Below are positions 45,903 through 56,228 of a stretch of 64,000 nt of DNA, piece by piece. The notes under the pieces were generated by a model. It searched no databases. It was not told where the DNA came from and saw only the letters and a list, made by a program, of their open reading frames with translations. Both the position numbers and the translations under genes were made by a program. The stretch is from Candidatus Roizmanbacteria bacterium GW2011_GWC1_37_12 (GTDB lineage: Bacteria; Patescibacteriota; Microgenomatia; UBA1406; GWC2-37-13): the NCBI GenBank assembly GCA_000991135.1, contig LBST01000004.1:1-64000 (forward strand). The letters run 5' to 3'. Every line of letters begins with the position of its first letter. Position 1 is the stretch's first letter.

Positions 45903-46172
45903 TTAGTTTTTTAACTTTCTATAGACATCTTTCCGAAAGCCGATCTTTCTTATGATAATTCTTTTTAACTCATGATCAATATAGAATAAAACCCGTATTT
46001 TCCCTGTTTTCATTCTATACAGATCACTTTTTCCTGACATTTTCTTGATATTAAGAGAGTCTGGAAAAGGAAAAGTAAGTTGTCTGATTTTAAGGATTGT
46101 CTGTCTCCTTTCTCTTTCTTCTAGTTTTTCTAGATCATCTTTTGAAAATAAAGAGTAAAACCGCTTATACAT
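45903..46172 (-). CDS. RelE-family toxin
   Basis: GKSDLYRMKTGKIRVLFYIDHELKRIIIRKIGFRKDVYRKL. Confidence 0.8.
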   Translation of the reverse strand: MYKRFYSLFSKDDLEKLEERERRQTILKIRQLTFPFPDSLNIKKMSGKSDLYRMKTGKIRVLFYIDHELKRIIIRKIGFRKDVYRKLKN

Positions 46173-46431
46173 ATTCTTTTATTATATCTTCTTCGGGAAT
46201 CAGTTTGCCAATCGGTTCTTTTTCTAGTTTTCTCGCTTCAATCTCATCAAAATAATCTTCAAGAAGATCTTGAATTCGAGAAAATTCTTCGATATCCATC
46301 ATGACTGCTTTAGGCTCGCTTCTATGGAAAATATAGGCAATTCCGTTCTTTTTCACCAGATCAAGAAGGCCTAAAGCATCCTCTCTCATATCAGTAATGG
46401 TTTTGACGTTCTTTGATGTTGGAATTAACAT
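46165..46431 (-). CDS. Phd/YefM-like antitoxin
   Basis: ITDMREDALGLLDLVKKNGIAYIFHRSEPKAVMMDIEEFSRIQDLLED; overlaps the toxin start. Confidence 0.8.
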   Translation of the reverse strand: MLIPTSKNVKTITDMREDALGLLDLVKKNGIAYIFHRSEPKAVMMDIEEFSRIQDLLEDYFDEIEARKLEKEPIGKLIPEEDIIKEYV

Positions 46432-46470
46432 AAGACTATTCTATAGATTAATCTAAGGTTTGTCAAGGGA

Positions 46471-46758
46471 TTACTTCCATCCGTACATGCGCTTGAACAT
46501 TTTGGTTATTGCTTCGGATTCTTCTGGAGAATAAAGATATAAAACCTTATAGTTTCCTTTTATCTTTCCATCGATTCTTTCCTGTTTTGTAACTTTTATT
46601 TCTCCAACCGCTGTCCAGTCTTTTTTTACCAACCAGATTGGGATATCATCGAAATAGACTCGACTGCCTTCATTATTAAATGAGTATTCTCCACCAACTT
46701 TAATAGTATTTGGAACATCAACCCTAACAATTGAGTTAAACTCTACTTTAAATCCCAT
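46471..46758 (-). CDS. Hypothetical protein, tentatively DUF2584-like
   Basis: RVYFDDIPIWLVKKDWTAVGEIKVTKQE... weak family impression. Confidence 0.4.
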   Translation of the reverse strand: MGFKVEFNSIVRVDVPNTIKVGGEYSFNNEGSRVYFDDIPIWLVKKDWTAVGEIKVTKQERIDGKIKGNYKVLYLYSPEESEAITKMFKRMYGWK

Positions 46759-46770
46759 AATTATATTAAT

Positions 46771-47697
46771 CTAAATATTTAAATTAACCAAGTTTTTCGG
46801 TATTCCTTTAATACATGAAATTATCGTATCCGTCCATTCTTGAATGTTCTTATCAAGCGACTGCTTTGAATACCAAGCAAGCGGAGGAGTAACAAATACG
46901 TTACCTTCGAGTCGTTCCTTTTTTCCTTCAAAGTTTTCAAATGCCAGTCCTGCCAATTGATTTTTCTTAACCCGCTCCAAAAGATATTGTTTGTCCCAGA
47001 CTTTATCACTAATTAGTCCTACAAAATATGCGTCATTTTTAATAATTTCAAGCTTTTTCCTATCTAAGAATCCTTCCGTTTCCTTTGTTGCTGCAACAAG
47101 CGGAATAACCACATCAGAACTTGATAACAACTTTTCTAAAGAACAATTCTCAAAACGGAAATCTCTTTTTTTTCTTGACCAGTAAACAACTTTCATCCCC
47201 ATTCCTTTAACTAATTCTGCAACACGACTTCCAATGTCTCCTAAACCAATTATTCCAACCTGCTTTCCTAACAAATCATCAGCTAGTACTTTCTTAGAAA
47301 AATCGTATTTATAATTTACCTGTGCTGGCAGACGCTTAGAAAGAACAAGTAACATCATGATGACTTGCTCGGATACCGCCTCACTCGCGTAGTGGGGAAC
47401 ATTAGTCACTTTTATCCCTGCCCTTGAGCATTTTTCAAGATCTAAAAACTCATGACTCGTAGTTACAAGACAAAGATATTTTACGTTCTTTAGTTTTAAA
47501 TATAAATCTTTAGGAAAATTCCAGCCGAGAGGTGCAGGAGACAAAGCAAGAATTTTTTCTTCATCGTCAAAAAGTTCTTTTACTAAATACGGGTTGGTCT
47601 TATTACTATCGATCCATTCTACTTTAGAATATTTTTGTAATTGCAAAAGTCTCTTATTATCGAATTCTTCTTTTTGACAAATCAGTATTATTTTCAT
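46771..47697 (-). CDS. D-isomer 2-hydroxyacid dehydrogenase family protein
   Basis: VGIIGLGDIGSRVAELVKGMGMKVVYWSRK. Confidence 0.85.
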   Translation of the reverse strand: MKIILICQKEEFDNKRLLQLQKYSKVEWIDSNKTNPYLVKELFDDEEKILALSPAPLGWNFPKDLYLKLKNVKYLCLVTTSHEFLDLEKCSRAGIKVTNVPHYASEAVSEQVIMMLLVLSKRLPAQVNYKYDFSKKVLADDLLGKQVGIIGLGDIGSRVAELVKGMGMKVVYWSRKKRDFRFENCSLEKLLSSSDVVIPLVAATKETEGFLDRKKLEIIKNDAYFVGLISDKVWDKQYLLERVKKNQLAGLAFENFEGKKERLEGNVFVTPPLAWYSKQSLDKNIQEWTDTIISCIKGIPKNLVNLNI

Positions 47698-47707
47698 TCT
47701 TACAACA

Positions 47708-48586
47708 TTATTTTAACTTATTCATCTGAATTACGCTAAATAAAATTAGAATTCCGCCGATCGCGTCTTTAAGCGTAGGAATTTCTCGGAAGAAGAAAAA
47801 ACCAAATAAAATCGCAAAAAACATTTCTAGAGTTAGGATGTTACTGGCAACAGACGTCTGGATTTTTTCAAAACCATAGTTTGTCAAAAACATCAAAGCA
47901 ATATTGATAAAACCAGCCAATATGACAGTAATAATAGAACTCAGATTCCAATTGGCCAAGGGCAATCCTTCGCCAAAACCAAGAGAAGTGACAAACACAA
48001 AAATAAAGCCAAAAATTAACATGATCTGGGTGATTTCATTGTTGTTTAGAAGCTTTGTCTGGTATCTCCTTTGAATAATTGCCAACGATACAAAGATAAC
48101 AGATATAAAAGCGATTATCTCTCCTGTTCCCCAGACAAAAACTGAAGAAAAATCCTTGATAGAAATTATCATCACTCCCAAAAACGCTAAGAAAATATAG
48201 AGTATTTTTTTGAAAGTGATTTTTTCCTTTAAAATCAAAAATCCCAGTATGGCCGTCATTGGTATCGAACCGATAAAAGAGAGAGTGCTAATCTTTATCA
48301 TCAAGGCAGCTTTGGTAAATAAACCAACTCCGATAAGATAATAAAAAAACGACCTGAAGATAAGCAGTCCCCATTCTCTCAAAGATATTTTCTTTAATTT
48401 TGAAAAATTAAGGTTCTTTCTAAATACAAAAAATCCTAAGATAGAAGCAGATAAAAGCCTGATATACAACTGTTGGAATATGGCAAAACTCAAGGCCAAA
48501 TAACGAACAAATATTCCTAGAGAAGCATAAACAACAGCCAAAGCAATCAACGAAAGTATTCCTTTTTGTTTTTCTGAAAGATTCAT
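47708..48586 (-). CDS. EamA/DMT superfamily transporter
   Basis: Polytopic; FIGSIPMTAILGFLILKEKITFKKILYIFLAFLGVMII. Confidence 0.82.
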   Translation of the reverse strand: MNLSEKQKGILSLIALAVVYASLGIFVRYLALSFAIFQQLYIRLLSASILGFFVFRKNLNFSKLKKISLREWGLLIFRSFFYYLIGVGLFTKAALMIKISTLSFIGSIPMTAILGFLILKEKITFKKILYIFLAFLGVMIISIKDFSSVFVWGTGEIIAFISVIFVSLAIIQRRYQTKLLNNNEITQIMLIFGFIFVFVTSLGFGEGLPLANWNLSSIITVILAGFINIALMFLTNYGFEKIQTSVASNILTLEMFFAILFGFFFFREIPTLKDAIGGILILFSVIQMNKLK

Positions 48587-49149
48587 TTTTTAAAACGAGA
48601 CTTTAAAATTATTGAAAGAACAATGATATTCATTACTGCCAAACAGGCTGGATAGATATATGTGACAAGATTATAGTTGGCTATGGCAAATATTGATAAA
48701 CTATGACGAATCGCATTAATTACGTAGCTTATAAAAGTCTCACTTTCTGGATTCTTGATTGTTTTTCTAATTGTGGGAAAAAAACCAGAAACATCAATGG
48801 CTGTTAATATTACTACGGACAAAGTTGGATCTTTAGTTAACATCCAAGGAAAGATTGCCAATAAAGCAGCGACGAGCATAATAACGTCAAATTTAGCTAT
48901 ATCCTTACTACCTTTTTTTATCGAAATTAAGGCTATAAAAACCACTAATAAACCAGCTGTAGCCGTTGTCCAACTTCCAGCCCCAGCTCCTTTTTGCCAT
49001 TGACCAAAAAACGTTAAAGAAGTTGTCAAAGTCCAGATCATCCAAGTAAACATGTGTGGTTTTGTTTTATTACGAAAGATGTCGATAATGTAAGGAATAA
49101 TTGACACAAAAACCAAAATAACCGTTACCAAACCTATGAATTCTTTCAT
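48583..49149 (-). CDS. Membrane protein, PQ-loop/MtN3-like
   Basis: IIPYIIDIFRNKTKPHMFTWMIWTL... repeated as DVSGFFPTIRKTIKNPESETFISYVI; ATGA overlap with the next gene. Confidence 0.6.
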   Translation of the reverse strand: MKEFIGLVTVILVFVSIIPYIIDIFRNKTKPHMFTWMIWTLTTSLTFFGQWQKGAGAGSWTTATAGLLVVFIALISIKKGSKDIAKFDVIMLVAALLAIFPWMLTKDPTLSVVILTAIDVSGFFPTIRKTIKNPESETFISYVINAIRHSLSIFAIANYNLVTYIYPACLAVMNIIVLSIILKSRFKK

Positions 49150-50169
49150 TTAAAACAACTTCAATAAATTTTTAATAGAAATAATTTTATCATCAAAGAC
49201 GGTCATTCCAAATTTAATAAGCGATAATTTTTGTTTTTTAGTCTCTATTCCTTGAACCCACTTTCCATTGGCCCGGTGAAAAACTTCCATGGCTAAATAG
49301 TGACAGAAAATCTTCTCGTCTACTGGCTCAATTTCTTTAAATGAATTAATGCATCGCATTAGATATTTTCTTGCTGAATCTTTTTTTATATATCCTGCAA
49401 GCGCATAAAGAACAATATGCGCCAAATGACTTGGGAACATAAATCTTTGGTCAGCCCACTGGGAATAACCAAAGTCAATAAAAGCAACCTCTCCTTTTTC
49501 ATTGACGAAGACGTTTTTCGGGTGGCAATCCGGCCAGGAAAAATATTCATTGTTCGTCAAATATTCTTTTTCCAGCGTTGAGTATTCTTTTTGACTGTTT
49601 GGGTAAGACAAGCGAAGCTCTAATCCTCTCTCATAAATACTCATCTGGGCATTTTGGACAATATAGGGAAACTCTTTCCATTTTCTCGATTCAAGTATAA
49701 GATGAGCTAATGACCTTCCAACGTTTTTAGCAGCTTTAATTGAGAATCTATTTTTAAAAATATCTTCTTGCATTAAAGAGAAGCCTTTCGAATAAAGATT
49801 TTCCATTATTGAAGTGGTGATGTCTGGAAAATCATAAAGTAATTTTGGAACTCTAACTTCTTGATTATTTTGCAAGTTTTTTAAAACTTGGACGTCAACT
49901 TTATGAGATTTTTTATCCAGATAGAGTTCTGTTGGATCAAAAGGGAAAGCACCTTCAGTGTGCTTGATAACAACCTCCTGCCCGTCAAGAACGGCCGAAT
50001 AAACTTGGGAGATAAACCCTCCTTTTAAACTTTCTTTTAGTTCTATTTTTAAACCTCTTTTTTGTAATTCTTTTTGGAGATTTAATTTGTCGATTAACGG
50101 GGATTGTTTTGGATATTTTTTTGGTTTTGATGAAGGTAAAACAGAATGGATATATTTGTTTTTATTCAT
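49150..50169 (-). CDS. Aminoglycoside phosphotransferase-like kinase
   Basis: VVIKHTEGAFPFD...SWPDCHPKNVFVNEKGEVAFIDFGYSQWADQRF. Confidence 0.75.
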   Translation of the reverse strand: MNKNKYIHSVLPSSKPKKYPKQSPLIDKLNLQKELQKRGLKIELKESLKGGFISQVYSAVLDGQEVVIKHTEGAFPFDPTELYLDKKSHKVDVQVLKNLQNNQEVRVPKLLYDFPDITTSIMENLYSKGFSLMQEDIFKNRFSIKAAKNVGRSLAHLILESRKWKEFPYIVQNAQMSIYERGLELRLSYPNSQKEYSTLEKEYLTNNEYFSWPDCHPKNVFVNEKGEVAFIDFGYSQWADQRFMFPSHLAHIVLYALAGYIKKDSARKYLMRCINSFKEIEPVDEKIFCHYLAMEVFHRANGKWVQGIETKKQKLSLIKFGMTVFDDKIISIKNLLKLF

Positions 50170-50198
50170 TAGTTTTAAATTATATATAATAATTTATT

Positions 50199-51335
50199 AT
50201 GCTACAACGGATTGACAAATTAAGACAAACTTTAAAAGAAAAAAATATTGACGCGATTTTAGTGAGTAATTTTTACAATATCCTTTACCTTTCCGGATTT
50301 AAAACGCTGACGGAAAACGAGAGAGAAGCGTGGATGTTGATAACGGCTAGAAATACTTATCTCTTTAGCGATAACCGTTACATAAATGACAAATCACAAA
50401 TAACAAATAACAATTCAATAATAAATAATAAATTTTTAATTTATAAACTCATCACCCCTGAAAAAGGTCTGATAAAACACCTCGAAGAAATTTTTCAAGA
50501 AGAGGGAATTAAAAATTGCGGAGTCGAGGCGGATAATTTAAAACTTTTAGAATTTCAGCAGTTAATAAAATATTTTCGAGAGACAATGTTTGTTCCTACT
50601 GAAAAATTAATTATCAAACAAAGAGAGATAAAAGACGAGGATGAGATTAAAAAAATAAAAAAAGCCTGTGAGATTGTAGACCTTTGCCTAAAAGACATAC
50701 TTCGATTAATCGAAGTGGAGAAAACGGAAAAAGAAATCGCTTTTAGGATCGAATTCTGGCTCAAAGAGAAAAATTATGACTTGGCTTTTTATCCGATTGT
50801 TGCTATCGACGAAAATTCCGCTGTTCCTCATTACGATACAAGAAACGGAAACAACAAAAAAGCAAGAAGCGGGTCAATAATTCTCATTGACTTTGGCGCT
50901 AAGTATCAAGATTATGTGTCAGACATCACTCGCATGATATTTGTTGGTAAACCGACTGACGAACAGATAGATACATATAATAAACTTCTTGGTGCTCAAA
51001 CAAAAACTATCAAATATCTCACAAATTTAGCCTCAATCAACCTCGGAGGTGGAAGGGGTAAGCAAGTAGATCAATACTGCCGTCAAATGGTTACTGAAAA
51101 TCAATTACCGAATTACCAACATTCAACTGGTCACGGCGTAGGACTGGAGGTCCACGAATATCCAAAAATTTCGCCCATTTCTGAAGACAGATTATTGGAA
51201 AACCAGGTTGTCACTATTGAGCCAGGGGTTTATTTCGAGGAAAAATGGGGGATAAGGATTGAAGATACTGTTCTTGTAAAAAAAGATGGGGTGGAAACTC
51301 TAACTAAATTTAGCAAACAACTGCTGAATATATAA
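50199..51335 (+). CDS. M24 family Xaa-Pro peptidase
   Basis: LIDFGAKYQDYVSDITRMIFVG...HSTGHGVGLEVHEYPKIS...VVTIEPGVYFEEKWGIRIEDTVLV. Confidence 0.93.
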   Translation: MLQRIDKLRQTLKEKNIDAILVSNFYNILYLSGFKTLTENEREAWMLITARNTYLFSDNRYINDKSQITNNNSIINNKFLIYKLITPEKGLIKHLEEIFQEEGIKNCGVEADNLKLLEFQQLIKYFRETMFVPTEKLIIKQREIKDEDEIKKIKKACEIVDLCLKDILRLIEVEKTEKEIAFRIEFWLKEKNYDLAFYPIVAIDENSAVPHYDTRNGNNKKARSGSIILIDFGAKYQDYVSDITRMIFVGKPTDEQIDTYNKLLGAQTKTIKYLTNLASINLGGGRGKQVDQYCRQMVTENQLPNYQHSTGHGVGLEVHEYPKISPISEDRLLENQVVTIEPGVYFEEKWGIRIEDTVLVKKDGVETLTKFSKQLLNI

Positions 51336-51422
51336 ACATCAAATCATAAATAACAAATCCACAAATGAATATTAAATTATAAATATTTAATAACTAAAAA
51401 TTAGTTATTTGTTATTCAATTG

Positions 51423-53906
51423 TTATTTATCATTTGTCATTTGTAATTTTTCTTCCATCCTCATTGTCCTTTCCACAGCTTTCGCTTTCGGTCTGGCAAC
51501 TTCTACTTTTTCGCTTTCGGCTTTTAACTTTTCCGTAATCTCTTTTTCCTTGTCAAAAAGTTCCTTAACGGTCTTGGCGGCTTCAATCTTGGCCTTAAGA
51601 TAGGTCACAAGCTGTTCTCCATTGAGGCTGTTGACCATGAAGATCGGCAAAATATAGCCGATTTCATCCAACCCCTCGTGTTTTAATTCGGCATTTTCCG
51701 AAAGCAGTTTATTCAATGTGTTAGTAATCATGACGATGTCATTGTCAACCCAGCGGTCACGAGTTTTGATATTTTCGGTTGTTGGCACTTCACCTTTTTC
51801 ATACTGATCTACCCACATTTTTTTTACCTGTTCATACTCGTCGATGGAAACGGTTTGCGGAATCATTACTGACTGTTCGATATTTTTTTCCGGTTCGGCG
51901 ACTAACGGCGCCTGGGCAGCGACCACATCTTTTACTTCTTGGGGCTTGAGGCTCTGTTCGCTCGCGACTGATTCGGCAATCTTCATGTCTGTTTTCACAA
52001 TGACAGAGTATTCTTTTATGACCGCGACTACCTTAGTTTTGTCTAATTTTACCTCTGTAGAAATTTTTTGAACAATTGTATTCGGAGACTCTGCTAGAGA
52101 TTGATGAAACACACTAATTATTTCTTGAATTTTTCCTTCTTCAACGCCGGTTTTTTTGGAAAGGTCAGAAATTAATCCGGCGTTACCGGAAACATAGTTG
52201 GCAACTGAAGAAGAGACTTGTTGAATTTTCTCTCGTGGCAGTTTTACTTTGACGGAAACCACTTGAGTCACCGGAACCATTTTTGGCAGCGTCGTAATAA
52301 TGGCGCTTCGATTTTTTACCCGTTCAAGTGGTGGAGCAAAGACCGATGAAACGATCCGTCCGGCCAAAGGATCGGCCTTAACGGCGCGGTTGGACAACTC
52401 AACCCTAATATTCATATAGCGCTGTCTTTCGCTGGCGGTTGTGGCTTGAGTCGGATTTTTCAAATAGTTTATATTCTGGGTCGACTGCTTGTTGGTTTCA
52501 AAACGGGCGACGTCGGTGATTTTTGTGGCTTGAATGTCAAGCGAACGAACGATCTCTTCGGTTTTGGCTTTTTTGATTTCTTCGACCGTCTCTATTCTTG
52601 TTTTTGCAAAAGTTTCTACTTCTCTGGGAATTTTTAAAGCCGCGCCAAGATTTGTTGTCAAATTAACAGGAGAAAGAGAAGGACTTGGCCCGCCGCTTCT
52701 GCCCGGGCCGAAATTTGAAAGCAACAGGTTCTTTATAGCGTTGATGCCGTCACAACAGTAGTCGCGGAACGTACGAAGCAACCACCAAGGGAAAATTGTC
52801 ACCGCCCAGAGCATGATCAAAGTGATGATGTATTCGGCGTATGGATCAATATAATTTACATTGTTTAAGGTGTTAAGTTTTTGCGCCGGGCCACCCCAGA
52901 GAATGTTTGTGGCTGTCGGATAGACATATCCAACTATAGTATTACTTCGAGAAAAGTCAAAAATAAAAGGAATCCCACCTTTCCAAATCGTCGCCAATCC
53001 TCCTAAAAACAAAGACAACAACGGACCATAAAAAACCCATTGAAAAAAAACACCCACCCAAATCCAACCGATGTTTTTTGAAAAAGAAAAGGAAAAAAGA
53101 ATCGGCAAAAAAGGAGAAGCAAATAATAAAAACCAAAGAATTATTTTTCGCAAGAGTATCATCCCTCCCATCAAGTAATAACTGACATTTGTCAACTTAA
53201 GGGTAAATAGTTGGGTCTTTATCGACTCCTGGACTCTGATATTTAGGTCTTTCAAACCAACAAAGTCAATGTAACCCATCTCCGTGCTCGTTCCGGAAAA
53301 ATAGATATTAAAAAGGTCTTTTCCTCCAAGATTCTCGACGAAAAATTTCATTATCAAATCGGAAAGCTGGACAATAGTAATAACAACCGTAGCAGAGAAT
53401 GAAATATAGAGAATTGAGGTTAAAATTTTCATCACCGACGGCCAAACTTTGACGCCGGTATCAAAATTTGTCCTTTGGCCGATAATAATTCCCAGTCCCA
53501 AAAGGGCAGCTGTCAAAATGACAAAAAAATAACTCAAATTTCTCGCCGTCGACCAAATTTTTATCAGAACCGGGTGATTATCAATTGAAGGATGAGTCAT
53601 CACCCAGTAGATAAACTGGCGCGCCCTGTCATTGGATTTGCCTTGGGTTGTCACCTCTTCGTCTTCCACCCAATAATGATTGACTCCGGGATTGCTTTGA
53701 AATTCTTGATAGTTGGTCGTGCACTTTTCCCCCTTGCCTCTTTGTTGATAGATCTGGACGAGCTCTTGCGGGCATTCATAGCCTTGAGGAGCGGTCGTCG
53801 CCGGCGGGGTTGATGTTGGTTGTAGTTGTCGTTGGGCAAAAATAGAAAAAGGGTTTAAAAAAACAATCGCAAGAAGAAAGATAATGCTAAACAACCATTT
53901 TTTCAT
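51423..53906 (-). CDS. VirB6/TrbL-like type IV secretion membrane protein with long C-terminal domain
   Basis: Signal peptide, several TM helices, large helical C-terminus. Confidence 0.55.
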   Translation of the reverse strand: MKKWLFSIIFLLAIVFLNPFSIFAQRQLQPTSTPPATTAPQGYECPQELVQIYQQRGKGEKCTTNYQEFQSNPGVNHYWVEDEEVTTQGKSNDRARQFIYWVMTHPSIDNHPVLIKIWSTARNLSYFFVILTAALLGLGIIIGQRTNFDTGVKVWPSVMKILTSILYISFSATVVITIVQLSDLIMKFFVENLGGKDLFNIYFSGTSTEMGYIDFVGLKDLNIRVQESIKTQLFTLKLTNVSYYLMGGMILLRKIILWFLLFASPFLPILFSFSFSKNIGWIWVGVFFQWVFYGPLLSLFLGGLATIWKGGIPFIFDFSRSNTIVGYVYPTATNILWGGPAQKLNTLNNVNYIDPYAEYIITLIMLWAVTIFPWWLLRTFRDYCCDGINAIKNLLLSNFGPGRSGGPSPSLSPVNLTTNLGAALKIPREVETFAKTRIETVEEIKKAKTEEIVRSLDIQATKITDVARFETNKQSTQNINYLKNPTQATTASERQRYMNIRVELSNRAVKADPLAGRIVSSVFAPPLERVKNRSAIITTLPKMVPVTQVVSVKVKLPREKIQQVSSSVANYVSGNAGLISDLSKKTGVEEGKIQEIISVFHQSLAESPNTIVQKISTEVKLDKTKVVAVIKEYSVIVKTDMKIAESVASEQSLKPQEVKDVVAAQAPLVAEPEKNIEQSVMIPQTVSIDEYEQVKKMWVDQYEKGEVPTTENIKTRDRWVDNDIVMITNTLNKLLSENAELKHEGLDEIGYILPIFMVNSLNGEQLVTYLKAKIEAAKTVKELFDKEKEITEKLKAESEKVEVARPKAKAVERTMRMEEKLQMTNDK

Positions 53907-53909
53907 ATT

Positions 53910-54467
53910 TTAAAGGTTTTTAAAGACTATAAGCCCTGTCCCGGCGAGGATAAGAAAAATTAATCCAAAAGCAATTTGGACAAAATTACCATTGACTCCA
54001 GACGTAGGCAGAGCCGTAGGTAGAGGTGGAGAAGTGGCAATGGGCGTTGGTGTGCTTTCGGCCGGATTAAACAAGGCGCAAAGTTGGGTTGACCCGGGGG
54101 CGGTTGCGATTAGTTTAAAAGTCACATAAGCAAAAGCGCCGCTTCCTGAAAAGCCAGATGGAGAGCTGCCGGTAATAATCAACTTGCCGTCTCCTTGGGG
54201 ATCGGCAGAAATAGTCGCAAACGTATTTCCGGCCGATACCGAGATATACTCAAGGTATTTTGTATCATATGTCATCCCAATTCTCGTTGATGTTGAAGAC
54301 TTCCCCTCTGTATCCACATTAATAGTAAATTTAATATCCTGTCCTCGTTGAAGCTGTCCCGACGGAGCAATTAAATCAAAGGTAATGGCCGACACAGAGT
54401 TTGGAACTATAAATATGGTAAGTAAAAAAATAAAGATTATAAAAAATCTTTTTAGATAGTTTTTCAT
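53910..54467 (-). CDS. Cohesin-like domain protein with C-terminal LPTSG-TM-Lys tail
   Basis: ITFDLIAPSGQLQRGQDIKFTINVDTEGKSSTSTRIGMTYDTKYLEY...; ALPTSGVNGNFVQIAFGLIFLILAGTGLIVFKNL. Confidence 0.65.
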   Translation of the reverse strand: MKNYLKRFFIIFIFLLTIFIVPNSVSAITFDLIAPSGQLQRGQDIKFTINVDTEGKSSTSTRIGMTYDTKYLEYISVSAGNTFATISADPQGDGKLIITGSSPSGFSGSGAFAYVTFKLIATAPGSTQLCALFNPAESTPTPIATSPPLPTALPTSGVNGNFVQIAFGLIFLILAGTGLIVFKNL

Positions 54468-54492
54468 TCTTCATCCATCATACTCTAATTTG

Positions 54493-56157
54493 TCATCTTT
54501 TTTCAACATTAAACAGCGGGCCGACGATTTGAATATTTGAAGGTGCGCGCAAATTAAACCAGTCTTTAAACTCCGAGGCAGAAAAAGAAGCGTTTCCTCC
54601 GTCGCCGGAAAAATTAACAGAAGAACTTCTGCCTGATCCAAAGTCAGCTCCAACCGAAGCGTCAGAAATCGAAGAAAAAGGATTAATTCCTCTTGACCTT
54701 AATTCTGATTTTACTTTTTCAAAATCCCATGTGTCTGTGCCGGCTGGATTTGACTTGTCGACTTGATACAAATGGTCGCGTGTCGACGGGTCGTTTTTGA
54801 CCAAAAGAATAATGTTGACGATATCGGCTAACTCGTCTGATTTTAACCAGGCGGTTTTATTGTATTCTCCCCTCGACCCCCAATCGCAGTAAAACCAAGG
54901 CGAATCACGGTCATAGGCGCGGCTAGATAAATCGGCAAAGCTTCCGATCGATCCATCAAAATCGTTCGCGTGTTTGGTCCAAGAAGTTCCTGACCAACCG
55001 ATTTCACCCGATGAAAAAACATAACCGCCGTGGGTCGACGAATACCATGCTTTGATCGGCGACCCGCCCTGATACATTGTTAATCCTTCAGTTTCTCTCA
55101 CCGCCTGGTCCCATGCTCCTGTTTTTGGATCATCATGAAACACCTGGCAATTCTCCGAATCGCAAATTGATCCCGCCCCATTGTTTGTATAGGCCAAAGC
55201 GTAGGAACGAGCAGCGATCGCTTGGGCCTTAAGGACTTCTATGTGCCAAGATTCTGGCACCTCGTAAATGCGTTTTACATAATCTTCCAAACTATAGGTG
55301 TTATGACCATCAACTTTTATTTGTATGTTTTCTGCTTTTTTCATCTCGTCAAAATTATAATAAGCTCTTAATATTGTTTCATAGTTTTGTCCTGCTTCAG
55401 CCCTTCCTTTAGCTCCATACTGGTTTAGGCCAACCCTATTTGGAACTCCATAAGTAAACATTGCAAACCTGGGAGAAAAACCTGGGTCGCGTCCGTTAGT
55501 CAGATCGCTGTCACATCGACCAAGCGTTGAGGCGGAGCGGGAGATGTTTAGGCTTGCTTGCTTTTGGGCGATTAAGTCTTGTTGGCGGGCTGACAGTTGG
55601 GCGATCTGCGTCCTCGTCTGACTGATCTGTCCGGCGAGAATTTTTGACTGGGAGTCAATCTCCTGTTTCAAGCTAGACAAACCTAATTTCTCAGTTTCTA
55701 AATCTCTTTTAATATCTTCGAGGTTTTTTATGTATAAAACGACTTTGATAATCGTATTTTTGTCTTGGTCGACCAAAGACTGTTGATAAAAAAATCCCCG
55801 AAGAGATTCTGATAAATTATCAGACGTCAAGACCGTCAATAAATTAAGCGAGTTTTTGTTGATGTTTTTGTAATAAGACCGGGCTCTTTCATTGAGGAGA
55901 TTTTTTTGATAATCCAAGGCTTCTTCTCCCTTTTTTACTTCAGCTTCTTTTTTGCCTATTTCTACCTCAAGATTGTTGACTCTTTTTTTGATGTCGTTCA
56001 ACCTTGAATTTAATTGTTGATAGTTGGATTCTTTGGCGTTTAGGTCTTTTCTTAAAGACTCAAGAGCTTTTGTTACGTCTTCAAGCTCGTCGGCGCGGAC
56101 AAAAAAAACAGGAACAATAACTATTAGTAAAAAAAACAAAAGAAAAAATCTCCTCAT
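54493..56157 (-). CDS. SpoIID/LytB-domain protein with N-terminal coiled coil
   Basis: YSLEDYVKRIYEVPESWHIEVLKAQAIAARSYALAYTNNG...WYSSTHGGY. Confidence 0.88.
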   Translation of the reverse strand: MRRFFLLFFLLIVIVPVFFVRADELEDVTKALESLRKDLNAKESNYQQLNSRLNDIKKRVNNLEVEIGKKEAEVKKGEEALDYQKNLLNERARSYYKNINKNSLNLLTVLTSDNLSESLRGFFYQQSLVDQDKNTIIKVVLYIKNLEDIKRDLETEKLGLSSLKQEIDSQSKILAGQISQTRTQIAQLSARQQDLIAQKQASLNISRSASTLGRCDSDLTNGRDPGFSPRFAMFTYGVPNRVGLNQYGAKGRAEAGQNYETILRAYYNFDEMKKAENIQIKVDGHNTYSLEDYVKRIYEVPESWHIEVLKAQAIAARSYALAYTNNGAGSICDSENCQVFHDDPKTGAWDQAVRETEGLTMYQGGSPIKAWYSSTHGGYVFSSGEIGWSGTSWTKHANDFDGSIGSFADLSSRAYDRDSPWFYCDWGSRGEYNKTAWLKSDELADIVNIILLVKNDPSTRDHLYQVDKSNPAGTDTWDFEKVKSELRSRGINPFSSISDASVGADFGSGRSSSVNFSGDGGNASFSASEFKDWFNLRAPSNIQIVGPLFNVEKR

Positions 56158-56228
56158 AAAATTATTATACTCAAAAGATCTCTCACTTCGTTCGGGATGA
56201 CGGGGAGAGGATGTGTTATACTTTTTCT

